The translations under genes and the position numbers were made by a program. A stretch of DNA of 64,000 nucleotides from Muraenolepis orangiensis (Eukaryota > Chordata > Actinopteri > Gadiformes > Muraenolepididae). The stretch spans positions 9,339,052 through 9,403,051 of the forward strand of contig CM051006.1 of the NCBI GenBank assembly GCA_027704905.1. Direction: 5' to 3'. This document shows positions 45,304 to 62,185 of this stretch, piece by piece. The notes below the pieces were generated by a model. The model was not told the DNA's origin. It did not search any database and saw only the letters and a program-made list of their open reading frames with translations. Positions within the stretch are counted from its first letter, which is position 1, and each line of letters opens with the position of its first letter.

Positions 45304-46310
45304 ATTTCCTCCCCTTTCTCTCTCTGGTTGGAGACTCAGTGCTGTCTTCTTGGACCTCTAAATCCTCAGTTTCCTCTTCTGAGTTTTTGTATTTACCAGC
45401 CAGCTTCTCTGCCCTGCTTCTCTCTGCCTTGGGTGGCATGTTAAAGTTGAATTAAAGTTGAATTAAATTTGAAATAAAGTTTAAATGTACTGTGTGCTCT
45501 GCTCCCAATAATCTCCGATCAGCAATTGAATTTCCCACGGTCGGCCGAAGGTTTCGTACCATCGGGAGGTCACGTGACGCCTTCGCGACCGAGTTCGAAC
45601 GCATCGTACTCTCAATACGACGTTGTGTAGCCACCGTGTGGCCTTCGTGTGTCCTGCGGGGATAAACTACTATAAAAATTCACATCTTCATGTGTGGTTC
45701 GGGTGCCATCGTGTGACCTTCTGTAGGCATCGTTGACCAAGTTCGGGGCCATCTTCGCGCAAAATTCAAAATTCCATTTTCGTATGGCCATCTGGTGTCA
45801 ATTTCGGGACAGTGTGACGCCCGCATTACAGCATACAGTATATTGTTGGCAACAGGCAAAAAACACGGGCCAATAGTTTGGATGTGGCGTTATTATTAAT
45901 GGATACTGATGATGCGCAGATGCCATGTACCACCATACATAAAAACACCACCGTAATGAATGTAATATAGAGCCCACCGCCGTTATAAATGTAATATAGA
46001 GACCACCACCCGTAATGAATGTAATACAGAAACCACCACCCGTAATGAATGTAATATAGAGACCACCGCCCGTAATGAATGTAATATAGAGACCACCGCC
46101 CGTAATGAATGTAATATAGAGACCACCGCCCGTCGTTGGACTTCATGATGTTTGATCATAGGATCTGGGATCATTTATATTAAATATCACCAACTTCTCC
46201 CGGTGTCCCGTGTGTGCTGCATTTGGGTCCCAACCCTAATCTGTGACAGTACAGGGCAAAACTGACAGTAATCTCAACATTTTTTATTAAAGTTACTGGC
46301 AGCTGCACGT
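45304..46310. other. No intact gene
   Basis: The minus-strand stretch 45304-45439 starts MPPKAERSRAEKLAGKYKNS, resembling the N-terminus of a fish LINE ORF1 but too short to assign. 45950-46133 is a ~30-bp tandem repeat (GTAATGAATGTAATATAGAG + ACCACCGCCC), about six units. The rest is unremarkable. Confidence 0.45.
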
Positions 46311-46510
46311 TTCCATGTGTGGGTATTGTTCGTGTTTTGGCCCACAACTTTACCAAAGACACGAACAAACGGTTACATGAATTCAGAATGACAAGTTGTC
46401 AACTGTCAAGAAGTCAGGGTGGCGGTATCGAGAGGCACTAACAGTTTGTGGGCCTTTCGATTAGATTAGATTAGATTAGATTAAAATGTATTGTCATCGC
46501 ACAGCACAAG
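46310..46510. repeat. Direct repeat shared with 57136-57310
   Basis: GTTCGTGTTTTGGCCCACAA through AGGCACTAACAGTTTGTGGG and a GATTAGATTAGATTA run recur almost identically at 57136-57310. This marks the upstream limit of the direct ApoL duplication (copies 2 and 3). Confidence 0.88.
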
Positions 46511-47106
46511 TACAGTACATTGAACAGAAGTTGGCATCTAACCAGAGTGTTAATGTAACAGTAAAGTGCATAGTAATATTGTAGTGTATTGTTATACCCT
46601 AAGTATAAAACTAAAACACTGTCTGTGATACAGTATGCATTGAAAGAGCCATGTGTGTGTGAGCGATCAACAGGCGCTGCTAGGAATACGACCCCCTGGA
46701 GTTTGTACTGTAAACTCGTGACGTGACAACAAAGGCACCGAGTGATCAACTGGAATAGTGGATGCTGATTGTACCTCGAGACTGATACAATTAGTAGATG
46801 TTTGGTTTCTGTGATTAGTACCTCGAGACTGATAGGAGTAGTAGATGTTTGTTTACTGTGATTAGTACCTCGAGACTGATAGGAGTAGTAGATGTTTGTT
46901 TACTGTGATTAGTACCTTGAGACTGATACAATTAGTAGGTGTTTGTTTACTGTGATCAACCGGAGTAGCGGTTAAACCGGAGTAACCAGATGCTTGTTGT
47001 ACCTTGAGACTGATAGGAGTAGGAGATGTTTGTGATGCTACTTCCTATATAATGTTTGGTAAAGGAGCGCGTCGCCAGTCTGCGAATTGGCACGGAAGGC
47101 TCCATC

Positions 47107-52402
<5,296 letters not shown>

Positions 52403-52984
52403 TGTATCATCTGTTGAGATCCTTACACACCTTTCAGTTAATATGGTAGAACACAGAATATCGCGATAAAAATAAAGGTAATAATCAATTTTAAGAATCA
52501 AATGTAAATGTAAGTGTTCGGCCACTTGGGGGGGCATTGCCCCCCCAAGTGGCCGAAATGTGTTACTGAATCGAGTCTAAAATGGAATCTAAAATAGTTC
52601 CAATCCAAATATTTCTTGAATATAGATCTCCAAATATTTCAATAGATGTAATAAAATACACCAAAATCTTAATTATATTATCTTTTGTTTTAAATCAATT
52701 CATTCATACTAACCTATTGTAACAACCCTGAGCATTTTCTTATTGTGTGTGCTAATAAGTTGGACAGTGATTGTTTCTTGAATCGTTTTCAATGTAACAC
52801 GAAATGTTTTAAAAGTGTACTGTTATGTATGCGTTACATCCGGTGTGACCGGGAGTTTTGAGGTGTGTGAACCGGACACAGTTGTTGTTGTTGTTTTTGA
52901 CGCCATGGCAGTGTGTACAATAAACGGTCAACCTAAAAGTCGTAGTTCATAGTCTGATTAAACACTACATTGCCAACGAGGATT

Positions 52985-53340
52985 ATGGATTCTCTCCTCT
53001 CACCTCTCTCCCCGCTCCTCTCCTCTCACCTCTCTCCCCGCTCCTCTCCTCTCACCTCTCACCTCTCTCCCCGCTCCTCTCCTCTCACCTCTCCCCCCGC
53101 TCCTCTCCTCTCACCTCTCTCCCCGTTCCTCTACTCTCACCTCTCACCTTTCTCCCCGTTCCTCTCCTCTCACCTCTCACCTCTCTCCCCGTTCCTCTCC
53201 TCTCACCTCTCTCCCCGCTCCTCTCCTCTCACCTCTCTCCCCGCTCCTCTCCTCTCACCTCTCTCCCCGCTCCTCTCCTCTCACCTCTCTCCCCATTCCT
53301 CTACTCTCACCTCTCACCTTTCTCCCCGTTCCTCTCCTCT
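52985..53340. repeat. ~26-bp pyrimidine minisatellite inside Gypsy element
   Basis: Units of CTCTCCTCTCACCTCTCTCC + CCGCTC with variants lie directly after the primer-binding region, where gag would be expected. Frames across it encode only Ser/Pro/Leu repeats. Confidence 0.92.
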
Positions 53341-53430
53341 CAAAATGTTATGCTCCGGCGGATCGGCAACAGGCGGGTGAGTCCATCCACCATTACGTGG
53401 CTGATATAAGGGGAATAGCCAGCCTGGCAA

Positions 53431-55593
53431 GTGTCTCACCAGGGGGCCAACCTCATGGGTTTTGATTTGTTTTGTGAGCTGGGTTTCACCCTGGTGGACA
53501 ATTCTGGGGCCGCCATCTTGTCTGTTGGCTCGCTGTGGCAACATGGCTGGCCTGCTCTGTTCAGTGGTTTGGGCTGCCTCACCGCCTTTGACCAGCCCCT
53601 CCTCAAGCCTGGGGTACATCCGGTGATTCAGCCCATACGCCGCCTGCCTCTCGCCCTGCGTGACGACGTCACCGCCGAGCTGCAAAAACTCATCGAGCGC
53701 ATTGATGCTTCCCCGTGGATTTCAAACCTGGTGGTGGTGAAGAAAAAGTCAGGGGGCCTGCGCCCATGCATCGATCTCAGGCCGGTGAACAAGGCTGTGA
53801 TACCTGACGGGTATCCGCTGCCCACAGTGGAGGAGCTAGCCGCACAATTCTACGGCTCTTCCCTGTTCACAAAACTTCGCCAAGGCTACCTGCAGGTTCC
53901 GCTGCACCCTGACAGCCGCAGCCTTACAGCTTTCGTGACGCATGTCGGAGTGTTTCGCTATACCCGCATGCCCGTCGGCCTCAGCTCGGCCCCCAGCTGT
54001 TTTCAAAAAATCATGACCACCATCTTTGCCAGCATCCCAGGGGTGGTTGTCTTCCTGGACGACATAGTGGTTCATGGTGCAACACCGGCCGTTCATGACG
54101 AACGCCTGGCGAGGGTGCTGGACGTCCTCGCCAGTCACAACCTCACGCTAAATGGGGAAAAGTGCACCTTCGCCGTTCCAGCCATCGAGTTTGTGGGGTT
54201 CCGCCTGACCGCCGATGGCCTCAGCCCGCTACACTCAAACGTAGAGGCGGTGCTGCGCCTGCCTGAGCCGTCCTGCCCAGCTCAGCTCTCTTCGTTTCTG
54301 GGGATGACGGCCTACTACCTGCGTTTCCTTCCCCAGTACTCCTCGACCACCTCCCCACTACGCGAGCTCCTGAAACAGGACACGGTCTGGGAGTGGACCC
54401 CGGCCTGCTCTGCCGCTATTCGCCAGCTCAAGACGCAGCTCACCTCAACACCGGTGCTCGCATTCTTTGACCTGGCGAGCCCCACGTTCGTGACCTGTGA
54501 CGCGTCCAATACGGCAATAGGGGCGGTGCTGTCCCAGATCCAAGGGGACACGGATCCTGTCCCAGATCCTCTCGGTCCCTCAACTCGGCTGAACAGAAAT
54601 ACTCGGTGGGGGAGCGGGACGCGCTGGCCTGCGTCTGGGCGTGCGAGCGGTGGCACATGTACGTGTACGGGCGACATTTTACATTGCGTACTGACCATCA
54701 GGCTCTCACAGCCCTGCTTGCTACATCGGGGTCATGGCACAAACTGCTGAGGATCTACCGCTGGTCAGAGAGACTCCAGCCATATGACTTCACCACACTG
54801 TTTACTCCCGGCAGGGAGAATATGGTGGCTGACCCCCGCCCCAGAGCCCGGCGCGGGCCCGGACACAACAGAGTCAGAGCTCATACTCACGCTCCTCGCC
54901 CCGCTCCAGACCGCAGTTTCCCTGGAGGACCTTCGGCTCGCGTCGGAGGAGGACCCCATGCTCTCCCGGCTCCGCACTTACATCCGGGAGGGATGGCCTG
55001 CAAAGGTCCCAGAGGAGCTGGCGTCTTTTCATCAGGTCAAGGACGAGCTGACCTGCTGGAACGGTGTCTGCGTGGCCCGGGGCCTCCGCACGTTCGTCGC
55101 CATCGACCTCAGGGCACGCATCTTGGCTATGGCGCACGAGGGCTACCTGGGTATCGTAAAGGTGAAACAGCGCTGCAGGGATTTGGTGTGGTGGCTGGGC
55201 ATAGATCGAGATATAGAGACAATGGTGAAGGAGTGCACGGCCTGCCTGCTCAGTGGCAAAACTGGCCCCCACCCCCACCGCCCCTGCAGCCCTTGCAGTG
55301 GCTGTGCGCCTTGGGAGCACATCCAGCTGGACATCTGTGGGGAGCTCCATGGCGTCCCGCACCACCAACGCTTCCTCCTGGTGGCCTACGACCACCTTCG
55401 GAAGGTGGCACCGCCCCCCATCGTGGACCCAGGGCCCGGGGAGGACGGGGACTTTGCTTTCCCTGATGAGCAGTTGCAGGGTCCAGCCGGGTTCCCACCT
55501 GAGCCGGTTGAGCCAGTGGTTTGTCCTGAAGCTCGTCCGGCCCGTGTCCGGGTCCGACCAAGATACTTGGAGGACTATATTGTGAGCTTGTGA
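53431..55593 (+). pseudogene. Gypsy pol relic: RT, RNase H, partial integrase
   Basis: Frame 53431-~54570 holds reverse transcriptase (PVIQPIRRLPLALRDDVTAE, GLRPCIDLRPVNK, TRMPVGLSSAPSCFQ, VVFLDDIVVHG) and the start of RNase H (FVTCDASNTAIGAVLSQ). RNase H continues in another frame at 54606 (LRTDHQALTALL, GRENMVADP) and integrase in a third at 54784 (KECTACLLSGKT, IQLDICGELHG). Faults: two frameshifts; FTKLRQGY where relatives have KLDLRQGY, so the first catalytic Asp of RT is missing; AHEGYLG for the zinc-finger AHEGHLG; and a deletion from VAYDHLRK to the C-terminus that removes most of the integrase core. No gag was found. Not functional. Confidence 0.85.
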
Positions 55594-55853
55594 CTCTCAG
55601 GGGTAATGTTCAGAGCATAGTCTGTTGCGTGGCAGAATAATCCACGCTGGTGACTGGCAGTCTACCCAGTTCATCTAGAGTTAAAGTTAAAAGTTAATTG
55701 GGTTCCTTGTGGGGGGGGGGGGGGGGGTAAATGTTATGTATGCGTTACATCCGGTGGGACCGGGAGTTTTGGGGTGTGTGAACCGGACACAGTGGTTGTT
55801 GTTGTTGACGCCATGGCAGTGTGTACAATAAACGGTCAACCTAAAAGTCGTAC

Positions 55854-56354
55854 TGCGCAGTTTTACGGTTGGCAAAAGGTCCTTGTTATTGGTTTCTTTT
55901 ACATGGAAAGTACGGCGTGATCGACTGCTTTACGCAAGTTTCTAGTCACTGAATACATAAAAAAAGTTATTTAGTTCTATATATTCTTCTAAAGAATGAT
56001 AAAGGTTCGATTTCAGACCCATACACATTAAAGGATGGCAAAATATGTAAACCTGATCGATACGTTAGGGATCGACACGAAGGAGTCTCTCAAGTCTTTA
56101 CAATCACTGGAAGCTGATCAGTTGTTCCTTAGTGGTCACGTTAAACCGCAATTTAGCTGTTATTTCATGCATCATTCATATGCATTTTATTATGTTAAGT
56201 TAAGTTTTCGAACGGTTTCCATTCCAATAACTGAGATAATTTGTGCCAAAACATTGAATCTTGCAAACTGTCATCAAAAGTTTATAAACTGAACATAATC
56301 GTTACCCAATAAATACTGACCTGACAGGAAGATCTACATATCATCCATCAGTCA
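55854..56354. other. No gene recognised
   Basis: A short plus-strand frame at 56035-56292 (MAKYVNLIDTLGIDTKESLK) has no known signature. A LINE tail follows. Confidence 0.4.
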
Positions 56355-56515
56355 CTTTATTGATCTTTTTTATTGTGTACAGTATCTTTATAGAAGGTCT
56401 TTAGTGTTTTAGAAAAGTACTATTACTTATAATACTGCGGAAGGGAATGAGGAGTGAGCATTTCATTGTACGTGTTGTGCACATGGAAAATCAATATCAA
56501 TCCTGAATCTTGAGT
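56355..56515 (+). mobile_element. 5'-truncated LINE tail (L2-like)
   Basis: Shares TTTTTATTGTGTACAGTAT, GGAAGGGAATGAGGAGTGAG and CATTTCATTGTACGTGTTGT with 11265-11560 and ends near TCCTGAATCTTGAG. Confidence 0.6.
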
Positions 56516-56540
56516 ATATTGGCTCACGTATATTGGCTCT

Positions 56541-56564
56541 TATATATATTATATATATATATAT

Positions 56565-56650
<86 letters not shown>

Positions 56651-56662
56651 TATATATATATA
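56541..56662. repeat. (TA)n tract
   Basis: Alternating TA with a few ATTATA breaks, directly after the LINE tail. Confidence 0.95.
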
Positions 56663-56820
56663 ACATATGATATAATAATATTAAAGATTATAGCAAACCA
56701 TCCGTGTAAAACACTGTGATTTGATTCCTATGGGTTTCATTTGCACTTGACCGTTTGAACAGCTGTGGGGTTAAGAACACGTCCAACCATCCAACTAGGG
56801 GTGTGTAGGGGTGTGTAGGT

Positions 56821-56850
56821 GCTTGTCGTGTCCGTCCGGACACGACAAGC
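56821..56850. repeat. Perfect 13-bp inverted repeat with 4-nt loop
   Basis: GCTTGTCGTGTCC and GGACACGACAAGC flank GTCC. The flanks show no promoter or gene context. Confidence 0.9.
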
Positions 56851-57780
56851 ACACGTAATGTGGTGCATTGTCTTTGGCTTGAGAGGAGGAGACGGTTCTG
56901 TTACTATTGACTAACTAATCGCAGTGAGTGTGGTTGAAATACAGTTCTTTAAACCAATTAGGTCTCAAACTGCATTCATTCAGATGCGCACTAAAGGAAG
57001 AGTTCAGCAAAGAGCTAAACAAGGTAAGTGTCTCAATGTGTGTTCCCCCTGCCTCCACCAGAGGGCAGCATCAACCCTTGGTCATTCTCACCCGCAGCTG
57101 CAACATTTTTGATTAAAATGACTTGTTTTTATGGTTCGTGTTTTGGCCCACAACTTTACCAAAGACACGAACAAACGGTTACATGAATTCAGAACGACAA
57201 GTTGTCACGTGATTTCCAAGAAGTCAGGGTGGCGGGATCGAGAGGCACTAACAGTTTGTGGGCCTTTAGATTAGATTAGATTCAAATGTATTATCGCACA
57301 GCAAAAGTACAGCGAAAAGTTTACTAGGTACTGGTGTGTATACAGTTTTTATAGATTTATAGTTCGTTTTTTCTAGTTTATAGAGTAGGTATGAGATATG
57401 TGCAGATATAGGTGTGTGTGTATATACATATACATATATACAGGTACCAGCTCCTGGCTGGGGAAACTCACTAGAGACCGAGTTGACTGGACTTTGAAGT
57501 CAGGAGATCAGGAGGGTTTGGTTTTCTTGTAATAGCTGCAGAGAGCAACGTGCTCCCATAATACTTTGGATTCCTGCTCAATGCTGATTGGTGCATTTGC
57601 TGCATTCTTGAGAATAAAAAACGAAACAAAGAGATCTCATCAGTCCTTTCTGTTTGCCCCTGCTGAGCCCTTCATTTGGGGAGCTTACTATATTTTTTTT
57701 TGGGTTGGGTGACAATACATTGGGTTTATGTGTTGTCAGTCACTATATCTGTTAGATTGGTGAATCTATCAAATGCTGAG

Positions 57781-59794
57781 ATGGAAACTGACGACAGAAC
57801 GACGTCTCTGAGGTAAGTCTTCAAACTCACTCTTTCGGTTTGTAGGAGACACATGTCGAGTATTTTGATGTTCTAAATAGATACGATACCACGCAAGATA
57901 AAGTATTATAGTACTACGGTGGCAGTATAGCTGCCTCTCTACCCCTCTCCGCCTAACTTCTCTCTACCCCTCTCTTCCTCACCTACCCTTCTCTTCCTCA
58001 CCTACCCCTCTCTTCCTCACTCCCCCTCTCTTCCTCTCTACCCCTCTCTTCCTCACTCCCTCTCTCTTCCTCACCTTCCCCCCTCTTCCTCACCTACCCC
58101 CCTCTTCCTCACTCCCTCTCTCTTCCTCACCAACCCTTCTCTTCCTCACCTACCCCTCTCTTCCTCACCCACCCTTCTCTTCCTCATCTACCCCTCTTCC
58201 TCACCTACCCTTCTCTTCCTCACTCCCTCTCTCTCTCTTCCTCACCTTCCCCCCTCTTCCTCACCTACCCCCCTCTTCCTCACTCCCTCTCTCTTCCTCA
58301 CCAACCCCTCTCTTCCTCACCTACCCCTCTCTTCCCTACCTACCCCCCTATTCCTCACTCCCCTTCTCTTCCTCACCTACCCCTCTCTTCCTCACTCCCC
58401 TTCTCTTCCTCACCTACCCCTTCTCTTCCTCACCTACCCCCCTCTTCCTCACTACCCCTCTCTTCCTCACCTACCCGTCTCTCCCTCACCGACCCTTCTC
58501 TCCCTCACCGACCCGTCTCTCCCTCACCGACCCGTCTCTTCCTCACCTAGCCCTTCCTCACCTAACCTTTTCTCTCTCTCTAATATAATCGTCAGTAGTG
58601 GTGTTCCGCTCTCCCCCTACACTCTAGAGCAGACTAGTTGTACTACAGCAGACTAGTTGTAAGGAAGGTATAAATGGCAGATGTAGCAAAGTAAAAGGTA
58701 GTCAGCTAAAAAATATACTTGAGCAGAGTACAAGTACCGTTTTAAAAAACAAACAGGAAAGTACTCATTCCTCCGGAAAACCTCAACGCACAATGTGCGT
58801 ATGACTTGTACTCATAACTACCCACCCCTGTGCGATGCTAGCTATATATAGCCTATAACTTAAAGATAAAATATGGAATTGACTGACTCCTTCTTCGTCT
58901 TTCTGCCTCTTCTTCCTTGTTCAGAGAGAAAGCAGTAAATGCTGTGCGGCTGTATGCCTCGGATACACTGGACTACGTTGACACAGTCACACAATTCTGC
59001 GACGGACATTGTAAATGGATGGAGGAGAGGAAGACAGACTTATGGATGCTGATGTACATCAAACTGATCCTTAAATGTCCAGTGATGTACAACGCTGAGA
59101 TTGAAGCCGTGGATAAATACTTCGAGAACCTGTTGACTACCGGAAGCTGCCATGAAGTGCTTGTGAAACGGCTGGCTTTGGTCCTGAACAACACAGTAAA
59201 AGGAATGGAGAAGCTTGGTTACTACCTGGAGGCCATAGAGAAGCTTGCGGTCACCTCTCTGCACATGTTCCCGGGGGAAGATGTTGAGGAGATGATCTAC
59301 GGGAGATGCGGCCTCAAAAGAGTTGAAGCCAGCATCTTTGCAGCCCGCCTGGTCTGCCCTCTCCTTCTGCTGTTTAAGAGAAATGCTTCGGCCTTCTTCC
59401 TGCCAGACCTCCTCAATGTGGACGTCTTTATGTTGGAGTTGGAAAAGTACATTCAAACGACTGAGAAGATCTGCTCGGGAATGGAAATAAGGTAGGATGT
59501 CTCATTATAAACATAAGCCCTGGATTCTATGGATGCATTCCTGGATTAATTCACTATTGGCACAGTCTCAAGGCAATGTGGAAGAATGTATAACTTGCCA
59601 TGTCATTCACAGCTCCATTGACTGTGGTCACAAGCAACATTCAATTGACTTTGCTGGGGATTTCCCTGATGGTGACCTGCAAAACACCCTTTCTCATGTG
59701 GACCAGCTGTCTGGTATCAGGTAAGCATCAATCCTATGGGCTAGATCACCAACAGTAACATTTCCATAGATAACTTGTCCACAAACCTGGACAT

Positions 59795-59871
<77 letters not shown>

Positions 59872-62185
59872 GGATCTAGATTTGACGTTGCTACTCAGAA
59901 GACGCATGCAATTGATTTTAAATTAATAGAAAATGTATGTTTGCAACACACATTGTATGTGTTGGTGTTTCACAGCTGTCCAGAACAAGTCCTCACGGGG
60001 GCTATACGATGAATCTCTATCCAGCGTCTATCACAAACCTCTATGAAAAAAGGAAGTTCAAAAATCGAACAATGTAATCTCCAGTTTTTCCTCTTGTTTT
60101 CAGTTCCCATCAGCAGCAAGTGATCATATCCAATCAATTCCCCTTTTAGTATTTTCGGTTCTATTTCTTACAGGCCACGCCCCCTAGGCTTCGCCTTATG
60201 GGCTTGTCCCGCGCATTCTCGCACCTGGTGTGCGGCCGTCACGCTCTGATCAGAACAGTCGAGCTTTGGGCTGTGGGCTCATCAGAACCTGCTCAGTCTG
60301 AGAGCCTTACATATCGCGGGCACCCAGAATCTTGGGGCGGACCTCATGTGGCGGTTGCATCCCAGCATTGTCATTGACTAATCGGGCAGAGGTTTGGGAC
60401 GGCCCAGGTGGATCTGTTTTTGCATCCGGTGAGAATACCCACTGCGAGATGTGGTTCTCTCTCAACCCAAAGGACCAGCCTCCGCTGGGGGTGGATGCGA
60501 TGGCTCACACATGGCCGTGGACGCTTTGGTATGCCTCAGTCTCAGCTGATTCATCCTCTTTTAGAGAGAATCAGACAGGAGAGTCTGTCATTATTTCTGG
60601 TAGCCCCAGGGAGCCAATCATCCTTATGGTTCGTGGAACTAGCAGCGCTCTTAGCCGTAGCCAGTGCCGACCAGGCCAGATGCGCTGTCACAGGCACACG
60701 GGACTATTTTCCACACGCGATATGTCGGCCGGTGTTGTTTTGGCTTCTGAGAGGTTGATTCTGCAGGACAGAGGTTTGTCTGCAGCAGTTATCAATACTA
60801 TTCAGGGTGCACGCACGCCTCCACATCTGCTCTTTATGCAGCTTAGTGGGGTGCTTTCTCTAATGCCTCGTTTCCACCAAAGCAAGCCTAGTTCTAGCTC
60901 TCGGGTGGCGCTAGAGCCGGTTCGCAGTTGGTTCAACTGGCGAGCCGTCTAAGAACCGGTTTGCATTTCCACCGACATTTTCGCCGAGACAGCCACGTCA
61001 TGACGTCACTGTTAACGTCTCTGCTTTCCCAGCAGCTCGCGCCAACTTCCACAACAGTGGATTACATGATGGATGTAAAATAGTTGCTCCTGGCTTTCAG
61101 GCTACAAACAGCTGCTCGTCTTTAGTGCTATGGACGCGATTACGTTGAAGCCCCTAACTGTGATAAAGGACTATACTAATAAAATGGACTTGACGTTACT
61201 AGGGAAAGATTAATAAAGTAAAACTTACCAGGACCAGAGTGACAGCAGTGGATCATCAGTTTGTTATCGATTAGCTCCTCGTATCGTCCAGTTTGTTATC
61301 GATTAGCTCCTCGTATCGTCCAGTTTGTTATCGATTAGCTCCTCGGTTCTGTTCTTCACCTTCATGTCCACGGCGAATTTTACTGATTTTAAAAATGGCG
61401 GAAGAAAACTTTGAGTTTGTTTTGAGTTTGTCCGATAAGCCCCGCCCCCAGCCCCTGACGTAGTGGAGCCTGCTGGCTAGCCCAGCTTCGAAGTGGAGCC
61501 GCAAACAAACCACTTAACCGGGCCAGAAAGTGGCTCCATCGCGGTGGAAACGCAAAGAACTGGTTCGAGATGACGCGCAAGCTCCGAACCAGCCCTCAAA
61601 ACAGCTTGGTGGTGCGATCCCAATCGAGTGGTCCCATCTCGCTGTGAGATCGGAAGCGTGCCGAGCTTCTTACAATCCTTGCTGGAGAAGGGCTTGGTGG
61701 AAGACATTTGCGTAGCAGCTTCATGGCCTACCCTGACCCTTTTGTCAGCTTTACTGAGGGGCTCTATTGGTCACTGTGTTGGAATCAGGGAACATGCTCC
61801 CTGCTCCTAGCGACGGACAGGAATAAGGTTTTCTGCTCAGAGCTGTTACAATGCCTAACGTTGCTCCTGGCGTAAACCTATTACTCCTTGTCGCTCTGCA
61901 GTGTCTTGACGGCTCGTCGTTTAAGAGTGACCGGGTATTCAACCTGTAACCATACTGGTTACAGGTTGAAACCGGCGTTAGAACTTTGAATGTACGCGAT
62001 GCGCGCATTTGACAAGCCAATAAGGCAAAGCATAGACGGCTACACCTATAATCATGGAACTAGTTATAATAACAACAATGATTTTTGACTTTCCCCTTAT
62101 CCACCTTATGGCCAGGTAGTTTAGGGAAATGTACTTGAAACTAACATACATTTCCACCAAACTAACCATGTTAAAGCATCTTTCT
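57781..62185 (+). CDS. apol: Apolipoprotein L-like protein, copy 3 (last exon in gap)
   Basis: Exons visible are 57781-57812 (METDDRTTSL, then phase 2), 58925-59491 and 59613-59720. The splice sites match the other copies: GAG/gtaagt, ttcag/AGAGAAAGC, ATAAG/gtagga and cacag/CTCC. The first exon is fused to unrelated upstream DNA: the ATG is at TGAGATGGAAACTGACGACA instead of CTCCATCATGCTGCAGTTGA, yet stays in frame. Exon 3 has two extra codons (DFPDGDLQN) and ends LSGI where copy 2 has LSRI. Exon 2 has several substitutions (LILKCPVMYNAEIEAVD). Intron 3 runs up to CATCTTTCT, then the 1000-N gap begins where the exon encoding the ApoL domain should lie. A complete gene is likely but unproven. 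Confidence 0.7.
57930..58585. repeat. Pyrimidine satellite in ApoL copy 3 intron 1
   Basis: ~35 units of CTCTTCCTCACCTACCC (17-18 bp) with variants. Copies 1 and 2 have only a few such units just before exon 2 (3705-3780, 49240-49340), so the array has expanded here. Confidence 0.93.
59799..59869. repeat. (CA)n microsatellite, ApoL copy 3 intron 3
   Basis: 35 CA units, homologous in position to those of copies 1 and 2. Here ~430 bp of further intron separate it from the DIRS sequence. Confidence 0.96.
60180..62060 (+). mobile_element. DIRS element remnant with both inverted ends, ApoL copy 3
   Basis: The 5' end GCTTCGCCTTATGGGCTTGT + CCCGCGCAT and the 3' end GCGCGCATTTGACAAGCCAA + TAAGGCAAAGC are inverted relatives, as expected of DIRS terminal repeats. 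Between them are the same RNase H-like motifs as in copies 1 and 2 (VISGSPREP, SERLILQDRG) but no complete gene. It carries a nested insertion at 60863-61605. Copies 1 and 2 lack the 5' end, having lost ~430 bp there. Confidence 0.65.
60863..61605. mobile_element. ~740-bp nested MITE-like insertion, copy 3 only
   Basis: Copy 2 reads CTTTCTCTAAGTGGTGCG where copy 3 is split. The inserted DNA begins ATGCCTCGTTTCCACCAAAG and ends GCCCTCAAAACAGCTTG. Internal opposing blocks GAACCGGTTTGCATTTCCAC (60952-) and the complement of GTGGAAACGCAAAGAACTGG (61544-) make it palindromic near both ends. No transposase frame and no clear target duplication. Confidence 0.7.

Larger units (their letters stand above)
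52821..55853 (+). mobile_element. Decayed Ty3/Gypsy LTR retrotransposon
   Basis: LTRs share TGTTATGTATGCGTTACATC and AATAAACGGTCAACCTAAAA (52821-~52970 and 55732-55853). TTGCCAACGAGGATTATGG after the first LTR looks like a primer-binding region, and a poly-G tract precedes the second LTR as polypurine tract. The interior has a pyrimidine minisatellite in place of gag, then reverse transcriptase, RNase H and a cut-down integrase. The second LTR appears truncated or diverged at its 3' end. Confidence 0.88.

Noticed and set aside
56942..57020. Possible exon between an AG and GTAAGT
   Set aside because: Splice-like flanks but the frame (SLNQLGLKLHSFRCALKEEF) matches nothing known and joins to no neighbouring exon.
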